The notes under the pieces were generated by a model. The model saw only the letters and a program-made list of their open reading frames with translations, did no database searches and was not told the DNA's origin. Positions 47,261-58,812 of a DNA stretch of 64,000 nt are shown here, in pieces. The stretch comes from Clitopilus passeckerianus (Eukaryota; Basidiomycota; Agaricomycetes; Agaricales; Entolomataceae), in contig CALYLX010000155.1 in NCBI GenBank assembly GCA_944990035.1, forward strand, positions 620,001 through 684,000. Direction: 5' to 3'. Position numbers and translations under genes: made by a program. Positions within the stretch are counted from its first letter, which is position 1. Each line of letters opens with the position of its first letter.

Positions 47261-48116
47261 TTATGCATGCTTCACGAGACTGCCAACCATATGCTCAAAC
47301 AGGTGTTTCTCTTGCTCCCCTTCATTTTCCCAAATCTTCGCATCCGCCCACATGCTTCCGTTATCCTGCTCATTCGTCATCTCCCGCAACCACAGGTCTG
47401 TAGGCCGATCCAGGTTGCACCCATCAAAGAATATTGAAAAAATGGGGGTCCATAATTTTTGCCACCACCGGACATCGGAATGCCTGCTCAGGACATGTTC
47501 GTAGAAAAGGAACTGCCCACCAGGATTGAGTATTTTCTCAACTGTTGCCTTCATCGTTTGCTGAGGAGCTGGGATGGAACAGAGCACCTGGACTGCGACA
47601 ATGGTATCGACGCCTTCCGATCCAATTGAGGATTTAATACTGTCGATGTCCTCTAGGCCATTCGAGAGGATAAGCAATGTGCCATCGTCTTCGTTAAAAC
47701 CGACTCCGTTGGCCCGAGCACGCAAAAGGGGGTGCATGTTGACGTTTGGCTCTAGAGCAATGTATTTCGTGACTCTGCCCGCCGCAAAGTAGTCCGCAGT
47801 ATGACCGTGCCCTTTCCACTACTTATAAGCGACTCGGATGGAGAAACAGAACCTGAGGGAATTTCTTACCAGCTCCGATATCGAGAACCGTTCCATAGGC
47901 ATTGGGCGTGATCAGTGCTTGCTTGCAACCACGCGAGTGCTCATCCGTGCCATCACCGAAAGGAATCCAGAGCCGTGCCATGAATATGTGAGAAATCTGT
48001 CGAGGATGTAGCAGAAGACTGGGCTGTTTAACGACTTTCCAGAAGGTAGGCATGAATGCCACCGTCATCGCAAAGCAGATATCAAGAACGGGTCTCATTG
48101 CTGCGCGGATTTCCAT
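47261..48116 (-). CDS. SAM-dependent methyltransferase, METTL7-like
   Basis: Two exons (48116-47870 and 47811-47261) join in frame to 265 residues; the join completes motif I, TVLDIGAGHGHTADYF (residues 76-91). It is followed by motif II, YIALEPNVNMHPLLR, then EGVDTIVAVQVLCSIP and the post-motif ILNPGGQFLFYEHVLSRH. The ending, with WWQKLWTPIFSIFFDGCNLD, is typical of METTL7-like class I methyltransferases. N-terminal hydrophobic residues (VLDICFAMTVAFMPTFWKVV) may anchor it to ER or lipid-droplet membranes, as in relatives. The substrate is unknown; relatives in fungi often act on small thiols or secondary metabolites. No biosynthetic partners are adjacent. Apparently intact. Confidence 0.85.
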
Positions 48117-49121
48117 TTGATGGGTCGCGCAACGCGCTCTGGTCGTAGCTGTGATGGTGGAAGAAGAGGGAGCCTAACCTCGGGAATCAATTTCGAGCAG
48201 CCTGAAGCCATTTATCTCAGCGATCATGATGGGGAAAAGACGTTCAGTACCGGCCAAAACGGACCGATGTACGATGACGCAACAGAGGTTTGTCAATTCT
48301 CATTGATCTCGTGTTGACGCACTAAGGTATACCGATATTGCGGTAAAGAAAGAAAGGTCCTAAATGTGGGTCATGAAGGGGAGACGGTTCGCATGACGAA
48401 CATCAAAAGTATTTGAATTACGGCGTTGTAAGTGCAGACATACACTAGCAGGCTAGAAGCGAAATCAATTCTTCGCAAGATTCTGCTCGAGTCAAGCTCC
48501 GCTCTCTGAATCCTAGAGATGGCCGCGAAACCAACGCCACGGAGCCACCTAATCTGTTCGATTCAATGATCTCAATCCAGTCATAATTTATTGAGCTAAA
48601 CCAGACTAGGTATGATAACGTACGGGACCTGTTCTGCGTACTCGTCCCATTCTTTCCTACCTTCCTTTGAAATCTTGACAAATGCTACCATCCACGCTGA
48701 AGCCGCCATGAACAAAGTATAGGTGAGGAGGATGCAGATTATCTTGATCAGCTCGAGCGTCAACTTGAAGCCGTTAACGAAGCCGTTCTCGAGGCGGGCA
48801 GCATCATTTCATTGAGTACATATAGTCTACTAGTAAAGGTATGAACATTACGTGAACGCTGCTTCCTCTCACATGACGAACGCTAGACTGGTCGACTCCG
48901 TCAGGAGCGTCTCTCTGAGCGCCTACGAGGAAAGCGTCCATACAACCAAGGCGTCATCTCGAAAAACAGAGGATGCGGCACATTTCGAAGAATGAAAATG
49001 CTTTCATCATTTCATGTGCTGCAGCCACCAGCTTTACCGCTGCCATATTACACACCAGCTGCATGCCTCACCGAGCTAGCCATACTCGCGAGGAGTTAAA
49101 TAGATTCATCATGTGGGAAGA
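48117..49121. other. Intergenic with a coding-like remnant
   Basis: A plus-strand stretch near 48725-48830 reads EEDADYLDQLERQLEAVNEA, an acidic helical peptide with no clear start, stop or partner exon. It may be a decayed gene fragment. Nothing else is supported. Confidence 0.35.
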
Positions 49122-50716
49122 CTAGCAGACGGGAAATCGAATTAATAACCCAAAATCATGTCTAATAACATAGAAGAGCTTACGACACTCGAGCCTGAAC
49201 CAACCGCCTGCAAGTTTGTATATCTCAGCCAGATCTGGTGGAATGGAAGGTAGAGGAGAATCTGGAGGGACATTGCTGTGTATTCCGCAGAAGAAGTCCA
49301 GTATTTTGAGTTCCGTGACACCTTCATTCTGGTCCCCATTCCTAGCCCTAGCTGCATGATAAAGAGCTTCGACGGACTCCACATCACTGGCAGGGCGAAT
49401 GGCACCCTTCAGATGTGTCACCCGGGGAAGAAGTTCGCCTGAGGCGATTTCCCTCAAGACGCTGGGATATATCGGCGAGGTTGTCAAGTAGAGTTTTTTG
49501 AGAGTTGAGAAGTACTTGGATCGGAGTAAAAGATGGAGGTCCTGCTCTGAGAAAGAGGAGACAAAGAATTGGAATTGCTTGAGTTTGCAACGGGACCGGT
49601 CGAAGAGATCACAGAGGTCGTTTGCTTTTACGAGAGTGTTGGTGCGTCCAGTGATGCACATTCTCTCCAGGCTAGGCAACGTCAAAGACGACAAAAGCGA
49701 GCCAAACTGGTATGGATGTGGCCATCGACCGGCTAATAGAAGCAATTCGAGGTGTTTGAGTTTCTCAAAAGGTATTTTTGGGGTGGTAAGGTGCATGGAA
49801 GATTCAGGGGATGGTTCAGAGCAGCTCAATCTGAGCTTGCATGTCTGAAGCTGGGGACACTTCGAAAATAAGAGCTGAACCGTCGCAGGAGACAACGCGA
49901 GGACACCGAGTGTGCCGCTCAGAGATAAATACTGCAAAGTCTTCCAGGGGGTATCAGATGCAAAATCTGTCGTCAAGCATCAGGCTAGGGTGGATAAGAT
50001 GGGGGAATAGGAACTTCACGGGAAGAAGTAGGGAACTCAGGTGTGTACCAGATGTCGTTTGCGTTGCAGAAGTTGATAATGAGGTGTTGGAGGGTCGAAG
50101 GCATGGATGCCAAAAGAGAAAGTGTTCGATTGACGATTGCTGTATCTGAAGTTGAGCGACGCAATATGAGCTTCTCCAGTCGTGGTCTCGGTGTGAGTAG
50201 CTGTCTCAGGATGTCCTGACTTGGTGTGGACTCAAGGCGGGAAAATTCGATGAGGAGTTTACGAACCCCACGAGCAATGACCTTGCGCGCAGAACTAGTA
50301 ATTTCATTGAGGGTTACAAGCTCTTCTGGAGTGCTGGCCTCATAGTCGGAATAGTCAAGGCACACAGTCTCGTACAAGGTGGGCGTTGAGAGGGCGATTT
50401 GTCTCCAGAGAGAGCATACATGTTCCGGATAGCAGGTGCGGTCACCTTCCACACCACCTGGTATCCAGTATACAAAAGGTGAGCGTGAGAGTGAGAAGAT
50501 GAACGAGAGGATCTCGAGTGGGAGTTTTTTGTATGATGCTAGCGCTGATATAAGTCGAGAGATTCGCATTTCAAGGCCGCCAGTTTGAGCTCCATCAGAG
50601 CAGACTATACAATGAGCGTAGATATCCTCTAATGCCGTTCGATCCTGCAGTGTAAGGAGGTAGTCGGATCTCCAAGCTACGTCCTCTACTGGGTGGATTG
50701 GGGGTAGCTGAGACAT
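49122..50716 (-). CDS. F-box protein with leucine-rich C-terminal region
   Basis: Two exons (50716-50020 and 49966-49122) join in frame to 513 residues across a 53-bp intron. Without that join the first frame stops at 49985. The F-box-like part is KLPLEILSFIFSLSRSPF (about residues 64-82), followed by CSLWRQIALSTPTLYETV, the standard basidiomycete F-box layout. The remainder has irregular leucine-rich repeats (LQYLSLSGTLGVLAL, FEKLKHLELLLLAGRW, LPSLERMCITGRTN, LKKLYLTTSPIYPSVL). Such proteins recruit targets to SCF ubiquitin ligases; the target is unknown. The family is very large in Agaricomycetes. No lesions visible. Confidence 0.85.
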
Positions 50717-53168
50717 ACATGTACACCCTGCCGTGGGTTTACGGGCTGTTCCTAGTATTGAGATATTGAGATATTAGTCCGTTGAAAAAGAATGGCAAGC
50801 TTGGACTCACAATAACAGCCCTCGACTGCAGATGCCGTGAGGCCTGAATCTTTTACCCGGTAACTCACCAAGACCGGTCATGTGATAGGCCATGTGCATT
50901 TTGGGCACAATTTTGGCGCCAAAACTGGCCTAAATCTCTCCCATTTCAAGGTTCCATTCCAAATGCCATAATCCCTGCAGAGAACGACGATTTCGCACCA
51001 ACAAGGGACTGCATGGAACGCAGCACTAGGCACTAGGATATGCCACCCATACGCATAACCTCCCGACCTGAATGGCATACCTGATGACCCCTACGTTTGC
51101 CAGGAGCAGGAGCCCGAACCCTACTGATACCAAGACTTGACCACGACGTCTACCTACTTGGTGCAGGCTGTTCAACACTCTCAACAATATACGAGCTCCA
51201 TGAGCAGAAGAAACAGCACTAGTTTGATGGACTTGACGACAACAATGTGTCCAAGAACATCTTTGGGTATTTATGTGGGTATCATTCCATCCCAATCCCT
51301 CCGCCTTTATGTCCATCTTTCAATTACCTATAGTCAAACCCAGGTGGTGGCCACCTCACGACGTAATTCCAAACCCTCAATTGCACCCTTTCCGACACCA
51401 GGGGCATTGCTGTGAATCGAATATCTGAGGTGCCAGTGAGGTCGCAGATACCCCGTCAACAGACCAAGTGAAAGTCTAGGAAGGAAGAGACGAATTGGCT
51501 TCCAATGGTGAACGCAGCAAGTTGTTCTATCGCACCGCGAACTCTTAGATGCGCTGCTCTTTGCCATCCCCTCTGAGTCTTTATGGCCTTGGCTAAGATA
51601 CGAGATCGGTATGTGCCGCCCCTCTTGTGAGGCTGCTTGCCGTTACTTACGAACTTGCCAGCTGTCGATCCTATTGATCCCAGTTGTTAGTGGTATTGCG
51701 ATTTACCCTCGGGGGTCGTTCATGGCGTCCCACCAAACGTCAATTTATCGCAACCCCCCATCCCTGCGATAAAGTGGTTCTGTCATCTCGCAAATTTTGT
51801 TTGGCCTAAAGCCTCTCTGGGTTTTCCCTCTGGCGTCGTCCTCACCGATCAAGCACCCGTAAGGACATAATGCTCCTCCTTACCAGGCCCGACGCCCTTG
51901 CCCCAATCCAATAACCACCTTTCACCTCAAATCCATTTTCAATGTTCCTGGCACACCGCGTACACGCATCGGCCCTAATTTGTGCAATGCAGATACATAG
52001 GGAGACAGAGATGTAATAGTACGACAGCCTGTTGTCCTTTTGTTCTCCCCTGCATCACGTCCACGATAACCTGGATGTCGTTTGAACCTCTATCCGACTA
52101 CGTGGAAACCCAGATCAAGTGGTTGGGAGGTTGGGGCTGATTGGCATCAGGGGGAAGAGGAGGCGAAGAGGCGGAGAGTGGGTGTTAGACGATGCGAAGT
52201 AAGGGAGAGAGATACGGAAGAGGGTAGAGGGGCAACGTCGATGAAGCCAAAGACTCGAACCGCAATGGAAGTACGAAGATCCCGCCATTTCGACCACCAG
52301 GAAGAATATACCTGCGCAAGATTCTACAGAATGAGCTCGACGCTAGCTGGCCGAGACAGCACCAAAGGGCGCCAACTTTGTTTCCCTGGAGCCTAGGTTC
52401 GGGAGTCTCGTACACCGAGCATTCATATACCAGCTCCTTCGGGATCCATTTCGTGACTTTGTCACTTGTGGGATCTGAATCCTCTCCTCCCCGCTTTCAT
52501 CCCGTCACCACCCTAAATTTTGCTATAAACCCAACTTTCCCTTGTATCGTCGAAGCCTCTTAAAGCTGCACCCCTTCCTGAGTTTCCGCACTCTGTTCTC
52601 ACTGCCTCTCATCTCCATGCATTTGCATTGAGAGCCACAGGGGAATTCGCACAGAGGACCTGACACCATTTGTCCCTGCGTTATACCTTCGACTGGGAAC
52701 CAGGCATGATCTCTGATAGGGAATGGAATAGAGGAGTGGAACTTCCTTGATTATTGGCAGACATTTGGAATGATCTGTGCATGTGGTGGAATGCAGACCT
52801 CCCTTTCTCCATCCATCTCGGTTCTACCTCCCCTTCGAAATGTCTGCTCTTGCCTGTGGCAAGCATTTCTCTTTTCCCTTTCCTCTCTGAAGTACTGGCT
52901 CTCTCCTTGTTCTTTGATTTGATGAATATAGGCAGCTTCAAATTTAAGACTTGGTGTTCCGACAGTTTGGACTGTTTCAGGGTCTCCTAAGTTGAGATAG
53001 ACGTCCTTCAAGGACAAGTCTGGAGCAAATTGACTTTTTATTCGGGACACACCAAGGGTCATTTGACACCTTTCCATATGAAATAAAATCCTCTTCCTCC
53101 CTCTATCATTTTCTTCACCGTCTCTCAAAACTGTGACCATTGACTTGTAAACTACTCCACGGAATCTT
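50717..53168. other. Long stretch without a recognised gene
   Basis: Many short open frames on both strands, none with a domain or a clear exon chain. A 154-codon minus frame at 53215-52751 overlaps the start of the secreted-protein gene and has no recognisable features. The right end should hold that gene's promoter. Confidence 0.45.
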
Positions 53169-53369
53169 ATGAAGCTTCTCTCTATCACCTTTACTCTGTT
53201 CGTTGCTGCCATCACTGTTAGCGCTCACGTTCAGGCATTAAAGTGTCAATCTTTTGCAAATGCCTACTGTGCTGAACCAGGCCAGAATTGCACTCCTGGA
53301 TTTCAGAGCAGAGTTTATCACTATGGGTGCCTGGACCTCAGTCAACGCTGCTGCACCACTGACCCTTAG
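53169..53369 (+). CDS. Small cysteine-rich secreted protein
   Basis: A single frame of 66 residues. Residues 1-19 are a signal peptide (MKLLSITFTLFVAAITVSA). The mature peptide has six cysteines at 26, 34, 41, 54, 61 and 62 (pattern C-x7-C-x6-C-x12-C-x6-CC), consistent with three disulfides. No known family was recognised; it is not a hydrophobin, which needs eight cysteines with two CC pairs. Such peptides are often effectors or antimicrobials, but nothing here shows that. An alternative with a splice before the stop at 53367 and extra C-terminal residues is possible because open sequence continues downstream in another frame. Confidence 0.6.
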   Translation: MKLLSITFTLFVAAITVSAHVQALKCQSFANAYCAEPGQNCTPGFQSRVYHYGCLDLSQRCCTTDP

Positions 53370-54009
53370 ACTTCTAAGTCTAACAAGGTATGTTTCATCA
53401 ATTTTCTATACAGGGTTTCCTTTTTCTTACAAGTGTTTCACCTACCTCAGATGCTGGAATTGTTCGCACGGAAATATAAGGCCTCAGCAATTGAGGTGTT
53501 TGATATATTGGAACGCAGATACTCTTTGTACTACATTGATACTGAAAGGAGTCAAACAGGAATGTACAACCAAGTTGATCAATGAGTGTCAAGAACAAGC
53601 CTTCAATACTGAACAGAACTGGGGTGGTGTTCAATGTCATGGTTCTGATCTGAACCTGCTGGGTCATGGTCACTGGTGGTGGTGTTCATGATTGTTCAAG
53701 CAAACACTGAAAATGGGGCATCACTCTTGCCTCTCACCATGATCCACTTTGACTCTGAGTACAAGGAACTGGCCCTCCAACAACAAACTTGAGCTGGATG
53801 CACGACCAGCAGCAGGTGGCCGCAACTCTGTGCTTCATCAGCATATGAGGTCACAATGAGGCTCACGCACTCCTGGCCGCTCAACAACACACTGGACACA
53901 TCTTCGGCTTCAGCTTCAAAGTTTCACCTTCTGTGAACCTCAAATTTACACGGTGATATCCCAACATACACCGACAGGTGTGGCGCCCTACAGATTGGGA
54001 GGTTCAAAG
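53370..54009. other. Unassigned up to the LTR element
   Basis: No gene. It might include further exons of the secreted protein. The sequence ends at GGTTCAAAG immediately before the LTR. Confidence 0.4.
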
Positions 54010-54474
54010 TGTTAAGCTAGTATCGCTACTTGCTTAAACAAGTATCAAGAGTTCAGCTGCTTAGTCTTCTACCAGCCTTTGTAGAGACGAGCGAGAGTAA
54101 TCAAGCAAGTTGAAGTTAAAGCAAATAGCAATGTATAGGCTTTTAGGTCAAGCTGGAGAAGCAAGACCAAAAGCGTGAAAGTATTTACATATACAAGGTT
54201 GGTAGGGCTAAGGGTTGGGCATTGCGCAGCAATGCTGTGTAAGTAAAATAAGTATGACTCAGAGTGAGTCAGGGTAAGAGTCACTATGAGTCACGATAAG
54301 TAAATATAGTACAAGTATCTCACGATTGTGAGAATACTGAGTAATCAGTGTAAGAAGAATGAATAATGTGCAGCACTGTAAGGTAAGCAAGTAGGTGTAA
54401 GTGGGCCGAAGTAGTAACAATGAATTAGTAAGAAGGAAAAAGAGTCCGGGTGCATATCCAAGGTAACTGTAACA
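54010..54474 (-). repeat. LTR of the gypsy element (3' LTR)
   Basis: Starts TGTTAAGCTAG on the plus strand and ends GTAACTGTAACA. It differs from the other LTR by scattered substitutions and small indels, showing some age. On the minus strand the purine-rich stretch AGCAAGAGGGTAA precedes it and may be the polypurine tract. Confidence 0.9.
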
Positions 54475-54571
54475 TTACCCTCTTGCTAGCGTTGAAGTCA
54501 CCTGACTTCAAAAGGCATTATAAAAGAAGTTTGTTTGTTTGGTGGATTACTGTGGTGCAGTTGATGGGGTT

Positions 54572-55870
54572 TTACCGAATGTTCTTCCTCTTCTTATATG
54601 CTTCAAGGGTTTTCTTGGCGTTCTTGAGATTTCCCATAGGTTCCCAAGAGTTCTCCGATGTCGGATATCCTTTCCATTTGATCTTGTAAAGGATTCTCCC
54701 ATGATGTCGTTTGTGTGCGACAATTTCTTCAACTTCCCATTCTTCTTCTTGATTGATGAGGTCAGGTGGCGGTTCTAGGAAGTTGGGTCCATGTGTCTCG
54801 GTTTCCTTGTATGGTGTGAGGAGGGTGGCATGGAATACAGGGTGAATTTTCCATGCTCGGGGTAGTTCTAATTTGTAGGTCAGCGGACCTAGCACTTCTT
54901 TGATCGTAAAGAGGCCTTCTCGTCGTGGTGTGAACTTCTTTGAGTAGTATGCCAGTTTTAGGTTGGTTGCTTCCAGCCACACCTTCTGTCCTTGCTCAAA
55001 TGGTTTGAAATTGCTTTGGATGTGTTCGGCCATCTTTCGTCTCGCAAGTTCATGAGCGGCCGCAGCTTTGTCTCGTGCCTGTTGGAGTTCTTTCATTTGA
55101 GTTTCCGCAGCCGGAACATTGGTTTTCTGATATGGAAGGGGAATGGCGCGTGGTTCTGCTCCATTCATTAAATAGAATGGAGTTCGTGCAGTGACAGTGT
55201 GAACTCGTTTGTTGTGGGCAAATTCCATCAGGGGAATTAGTTCTAGCCATTTCACAGGGTTGTTGGCGCAGAATAGTCGGAGATAAGCACCGATATCTTG
55301 GTTAACATGTTCAGTTTCTCCGTCAGCTTGGGGGTGGTATGCGGTTGTTAGAGAAAGCTTGATTCCCAGAAGCCGTCCTAGTTCTTGAAATACTTTGGAT
55401 GCGAATTGTGGACCTCTGTCGGATATCAGTTTGTCGGGAAGTCCAAATCTTCTGTAGACAGCATCCAAGTAGTTATTGGCAGTGCCTAGGGCATCGATGG
55501 TCTTTTTGCAAGGGATTAAAATTACCCCCTTACTAAGGCCATGGTCTACCACGACCATGAGTGAGTCGTACCCATTAACCTCAGGGAGATCTCTAATGAA
55601 ATCTGTAGAGGCAAGTTCAAAGGGTCGTGTGGCGGTAAATTTGATTGGGTTCAGGGGAGGTGCCGTGGGATGTGTATTGACTTTCATCTGTTGGCAAGGG
55701 GCACACCCATCAACGTAGGATTTGACAGTTCCAACCATTCTGGGCCACCAATAATGTTCGGAAATTAACTCCATCGTTTTGAATGCTCCGGGGTGTCCAG
55801 CCATAGGTGCGTCATGATACTTCTGTATGAGGCTTCGTTGTAGGGTAGCGTCATTAGGGACGTAGCATCA
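54572..55870 (-). pseudogene. Integrase and chromodomain part of gypsy Pol
   Basis: Open from about 55867 down to 54572. The HHCC zinc site lies at the start (HDAPMAGHPG, CAPCQQ). The catalytic triad is present: STDFIRDLP, LISDRGPQFAS and HPQADGETEHVNQ, giving D, D and E. The C-terminus is a chromodomain (ILYKIKWKGYPTSENSWEPM), which places the element among chromoviruses and suggests targeting to marked chromatin. A TGA at 55870-55868 separates it from RNase H, where an arginine codon is expected (RG*CYVPND). Confidence 0.9.
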
Positions 55871-56500
55871 CCCCCTGAAGAAGAGGAGAGAGTCCTCTAC
55901 CTTCCAGTCGGCTAAAGCTGATTTGATCGGAGTAGAGTGGTTCTTCAGATGTCGTATTGCTTTAGTGAAGAATTTGTCTTTCATCATGCGTTCAGCAAAC
56001 TCCGCCTTAAGTTCAGTGTCGATTGCTCGGATGAAGAGTTTATCAGGTAGCATGGTGATATCTTCGTTGTCGGTGTTGTGGTCTAGAATGTGATCTGCTC
56101 GTCGGGATAGTTCGTCAGATTGGATCATCTGAGTTCCTGGTACATGAACTAGGTTCAGGTCATATTGGGAGAGGAGTAAACTCCATTGTGCTTGTCGTCG
56201 GCTAAGCTTCTGTGGCGTTCGGTAGTAGGTTAGGTTCTTATGGTCGGAGAATACCGTGACAGGGTGGGCTAATCCTTGTAGATAGTGTCGCCAAGTTTCC
56301 AGTGCTCTGACTATAGCGAGTAGTTCCCTGTCGTAGATTTCGTAGTTCCATTCGGTTGGGTTGAAGGAGTGGGAAATGTATCCACAAGGGTGCCAGTCGT
56401 TATTTTCATCTCGTTGGCGTAGCACTGCTCCTGTTGCCCACTTGGATGCATCACATTCAATGGTGAATGGTTTCGTTGGATCGGGCATCGTGAGTACAGG
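55871..56500 (-). pseudogene. RNase H part of gypsy Pol
   Basis: Contains FTIECDASKWATGAVLRQ, NYEIYDRELLAIVRALETW, VTVFSDHKNLTYYR and the tail up to SLLFFRG. These are the catalytic D, E and D motifs of retroelement RNase H. It is cut from the reverse transcriptase by a solo LTR at 56501-56985, which lies between EMPV and LTMPDPTKP. Confidence 0.88.
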
Positions 56501-56985
56501 TGTTATGATTTTGCTTACATGTTTCTCCTTACATACCCCGGCCCGCTTACCTATGCACAATTACTCACATAGGCTGCGCATCACTGCGCATTTTTCATCT
56601 TTTCCCATGCTTACTCCGCATCTCTCACGATCGTGAGAGACTTATACCTTATCTGACTCTTTCTGACTCACATCGAGTCATACTGACTCATGTACTTACT
56701 CATCATGCTGTGCATGACTCATTACTTACTCAGCATGCTGCGCATGCGCTATATTTAGAACTACTAGATAGGTATATAAACCTGTACCATTTGGTCAAGG
56801 CTCCTCAGCTTGACCTAGGCAATCTACCTAACTGCTTAGTTCTCTACTTCGCTTTTAAGTCTCTTGCTTCGTCAATCTCATCAGGTCGTCAGTACAGCCG
56901 CAGCTGCTGACAAATCTCTGTCTTTGTTTATCAAAGACATCGAGCGTAAACAGTATTACCTAAGTTGTTAGGCTCTGCCTTAACA
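56501..56985 (-). mobile_element. Solo LTR of a second family, nested in gypsy Pol
   Basis: Reads TGTTATGATTTTGCTTACAT at 56501 and ends GGCTCTGCCTTAACA at 56985. It is flanked by acagg and acggg, a 5-bp target duplication with one mismatch. Removing it restores the Pol frame (EMPV|LTMPDP), proving insertion into a pre-existing element. The same LTR family occurs inverted at 61928-62401. Its tail adds the same 19-residue peptide (KAEPNNLGNTVYARCL end) to frames reading into it. Confidence 0.9.
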
Positions 56986-58096
56986 ACGGGCATCTCTGCG
57001 AACCTTTTCTTCAGAGCTTCGAATGCTTCTTCTTGTTCCTTTCCCCATGTAAAGGGCCGATCTTTCTTGGTGAGATCGTTCAGGGGTCGGGCTAGTTCCG
57101 CATATTTCCCTATGAACCTTCGATAGAAGTTACCAAATCCCAAAAAGGACCGGACTTCTTTTATGGTGGTCGGGGTTGGCCATTTCTTTATCCCATCGAG
57201 TTTGGTCGGGTCCATGTGGATCTTGTCTGGCGATATGATCATCCCAAGGAATTCAACTTCTGTCACATTGAATTTGCATTTCTCAGCCTTAAGAAACAGG
57301 TTGTGTTCCATCAGCCTTTGGAGTACCTGTTTGGTGCGTTTCTCGTGTTCTCTTGGGTCTTTGAAGAAGAGTAACATGTCATCCATGTAAATGATTAACC
57401 ATCCTTCATCAATCATGTCTCTGAAGATGTGGTTCATCATTGCTTGAAATGTGGCTAGGGAGTTACATACTGTAGTTCAAAGAACATGACGGCGGGTTCA
57501 AACAAGCCTCGATTTGTTTTGAAGGCTGCTTTCCACTCGTCACCTTCTTTGATCCGAACATTATGATATCCCCATTGGATGTCTAGTTTCGTGAAAATCT
57601 TTGCTCCTTTGAGTTTGTCGAGTAGATCGCTGACTAGTGGTAAGGGGTAGGCATTCTTGACAGTGCCACTGTTGAGGTATCGGTAATCTTGGCAGGGTCA
57701 TAGTGTGTTTGCTTCTTTCTTTGCTACAAAGAAAAAAGGTGATGCTTGGGGTGATTTCGAAGGTCGGATGTATCCTTTCCGTAAGTTTTCTTCGAGAAAT
57801 TTGTCCATTTCAGCTTGCTCCTTTGGGTTGAGGGGATAGACCTTGCAGTCTTTTGAGACAAAATCTGGTTTGAGATCAATGGCATGATCCCAGGGTCGTG
57901 ATGGAGGAAATCGTTCTGATGCTTCTTTCTCGAAGACTTTCTTGAATTTGTGGTATTCAGGGGGAATCAGGTCTTCAAGTCTTTTCTCAATTTCTTCGGT
58001 CTTCTGATATTCTAAAGCCTGGGAGATGGACGTCTTGGCGCAGATCCAGACGTTCTGGGTTGGTATGAACCGTAGTGATCCTCTGTCGCGGGTAAT
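56986..58096 (-). pseudogene. Reverse transcriptase part of gypsy Pol
   Basis: Shows [48 protein letters not shown] and the YxDD box as LIIYMDDMLLFF, followed by LGFGNFYRRFIGKYAELARP. It is broken by TGA at 57700-57698, where the family expects [11 protein letters not shown], and by a short insertion with a frameshift near 57468-57478, between FFEL and the CNS.ATFQAMMNH segment. Confidence 0.9.
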
Positions 58097-58762
58097 TCAG
58101 GAGATGTTGGCAGCTCGGATCCTTCTGGTCTCAGGTTCTCGATGTTTGTTCGTTAATAGGGAGTAGGCTCGTTCAAATATCCCCATTACTGGTTCTCCTT
58201 TCACATAGGCAATAACCTGGTCTTCTTCCATATTGGGTTCGTTCAGTGGTGTTTCAAGGGGTTCGGGTTCATTGGGTACATTGGGAATGTCTGGATATGA
58301 TTCCTCTGTTGCGGCTAGTCGTCTGATCTGGACTCGGGCAAGGGCTGTGCGTAGCGGAGATGTCTTAATGTGTTTGGGGTTAATGAATAGTGTTCCCTTT
58401 TGCCAGTTGATTTCTGGATTCGTTTGCTTCAGCCATGGGAGTCCGAGGATCAGGTGTTCATTCCCTAATCCAGTGACCAGGCACCGTTCTGACGCCTTGT
58501 GTTTCCCTATCCCTATATCAACCCAAGTGTAATGAGTGATTTGCCCTGTTTTGTTGATAGTGCCGTCAACATTTTTGGCAGTGAGAGGTTGTCGGAGGGG
58601 ATGTGTTTTGATTCGATGGCGGGCAACGAATTCTTTGTCGATGAATAGTCCTTGAGCACCTGAGTCGACTAGTGCTTTGGTTTCAATGGTTCTTTCTTCA
58701 TTCGGGGCAGAGACCTTTATGGGTAGACGCATAGATTTATCAAAAGGTTCTGCATACGACAT
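58097..58762 (-). pseudogene. Retropepsin part of gypsy polyprotein
   Basis: The aspartic protease active site is KALVDSGAQGLFID, followed by HYTWVDIGIGKH and HLILGLPWLKQTNPEINW, the usual retropepsin-like layout. An in-frame TGA at 58099-58097 separates it from the reverse transcriptase. Confidence 0.85.
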
Positions 58763-58812
58763 AGAAGAAATCAGTGTTATGGCGGGTTCAGACGTTGATA
58801 CTGGCCGCCGTT

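Noticed and set aside
52751..53215. A 154-codon minus-strand open frame overlapping the small secreted protein gene
   Set aside because: No domain, no signal peptide and charge-rich composition; it runs antisense over the better supported gene. Kept as chance.
53997..54009. GGTTCAAAG beside the LTR, resembling sequence near 46912 and 60807
   Set aside because: Short match only; not enough to call an attachment site or a shared insertion target.
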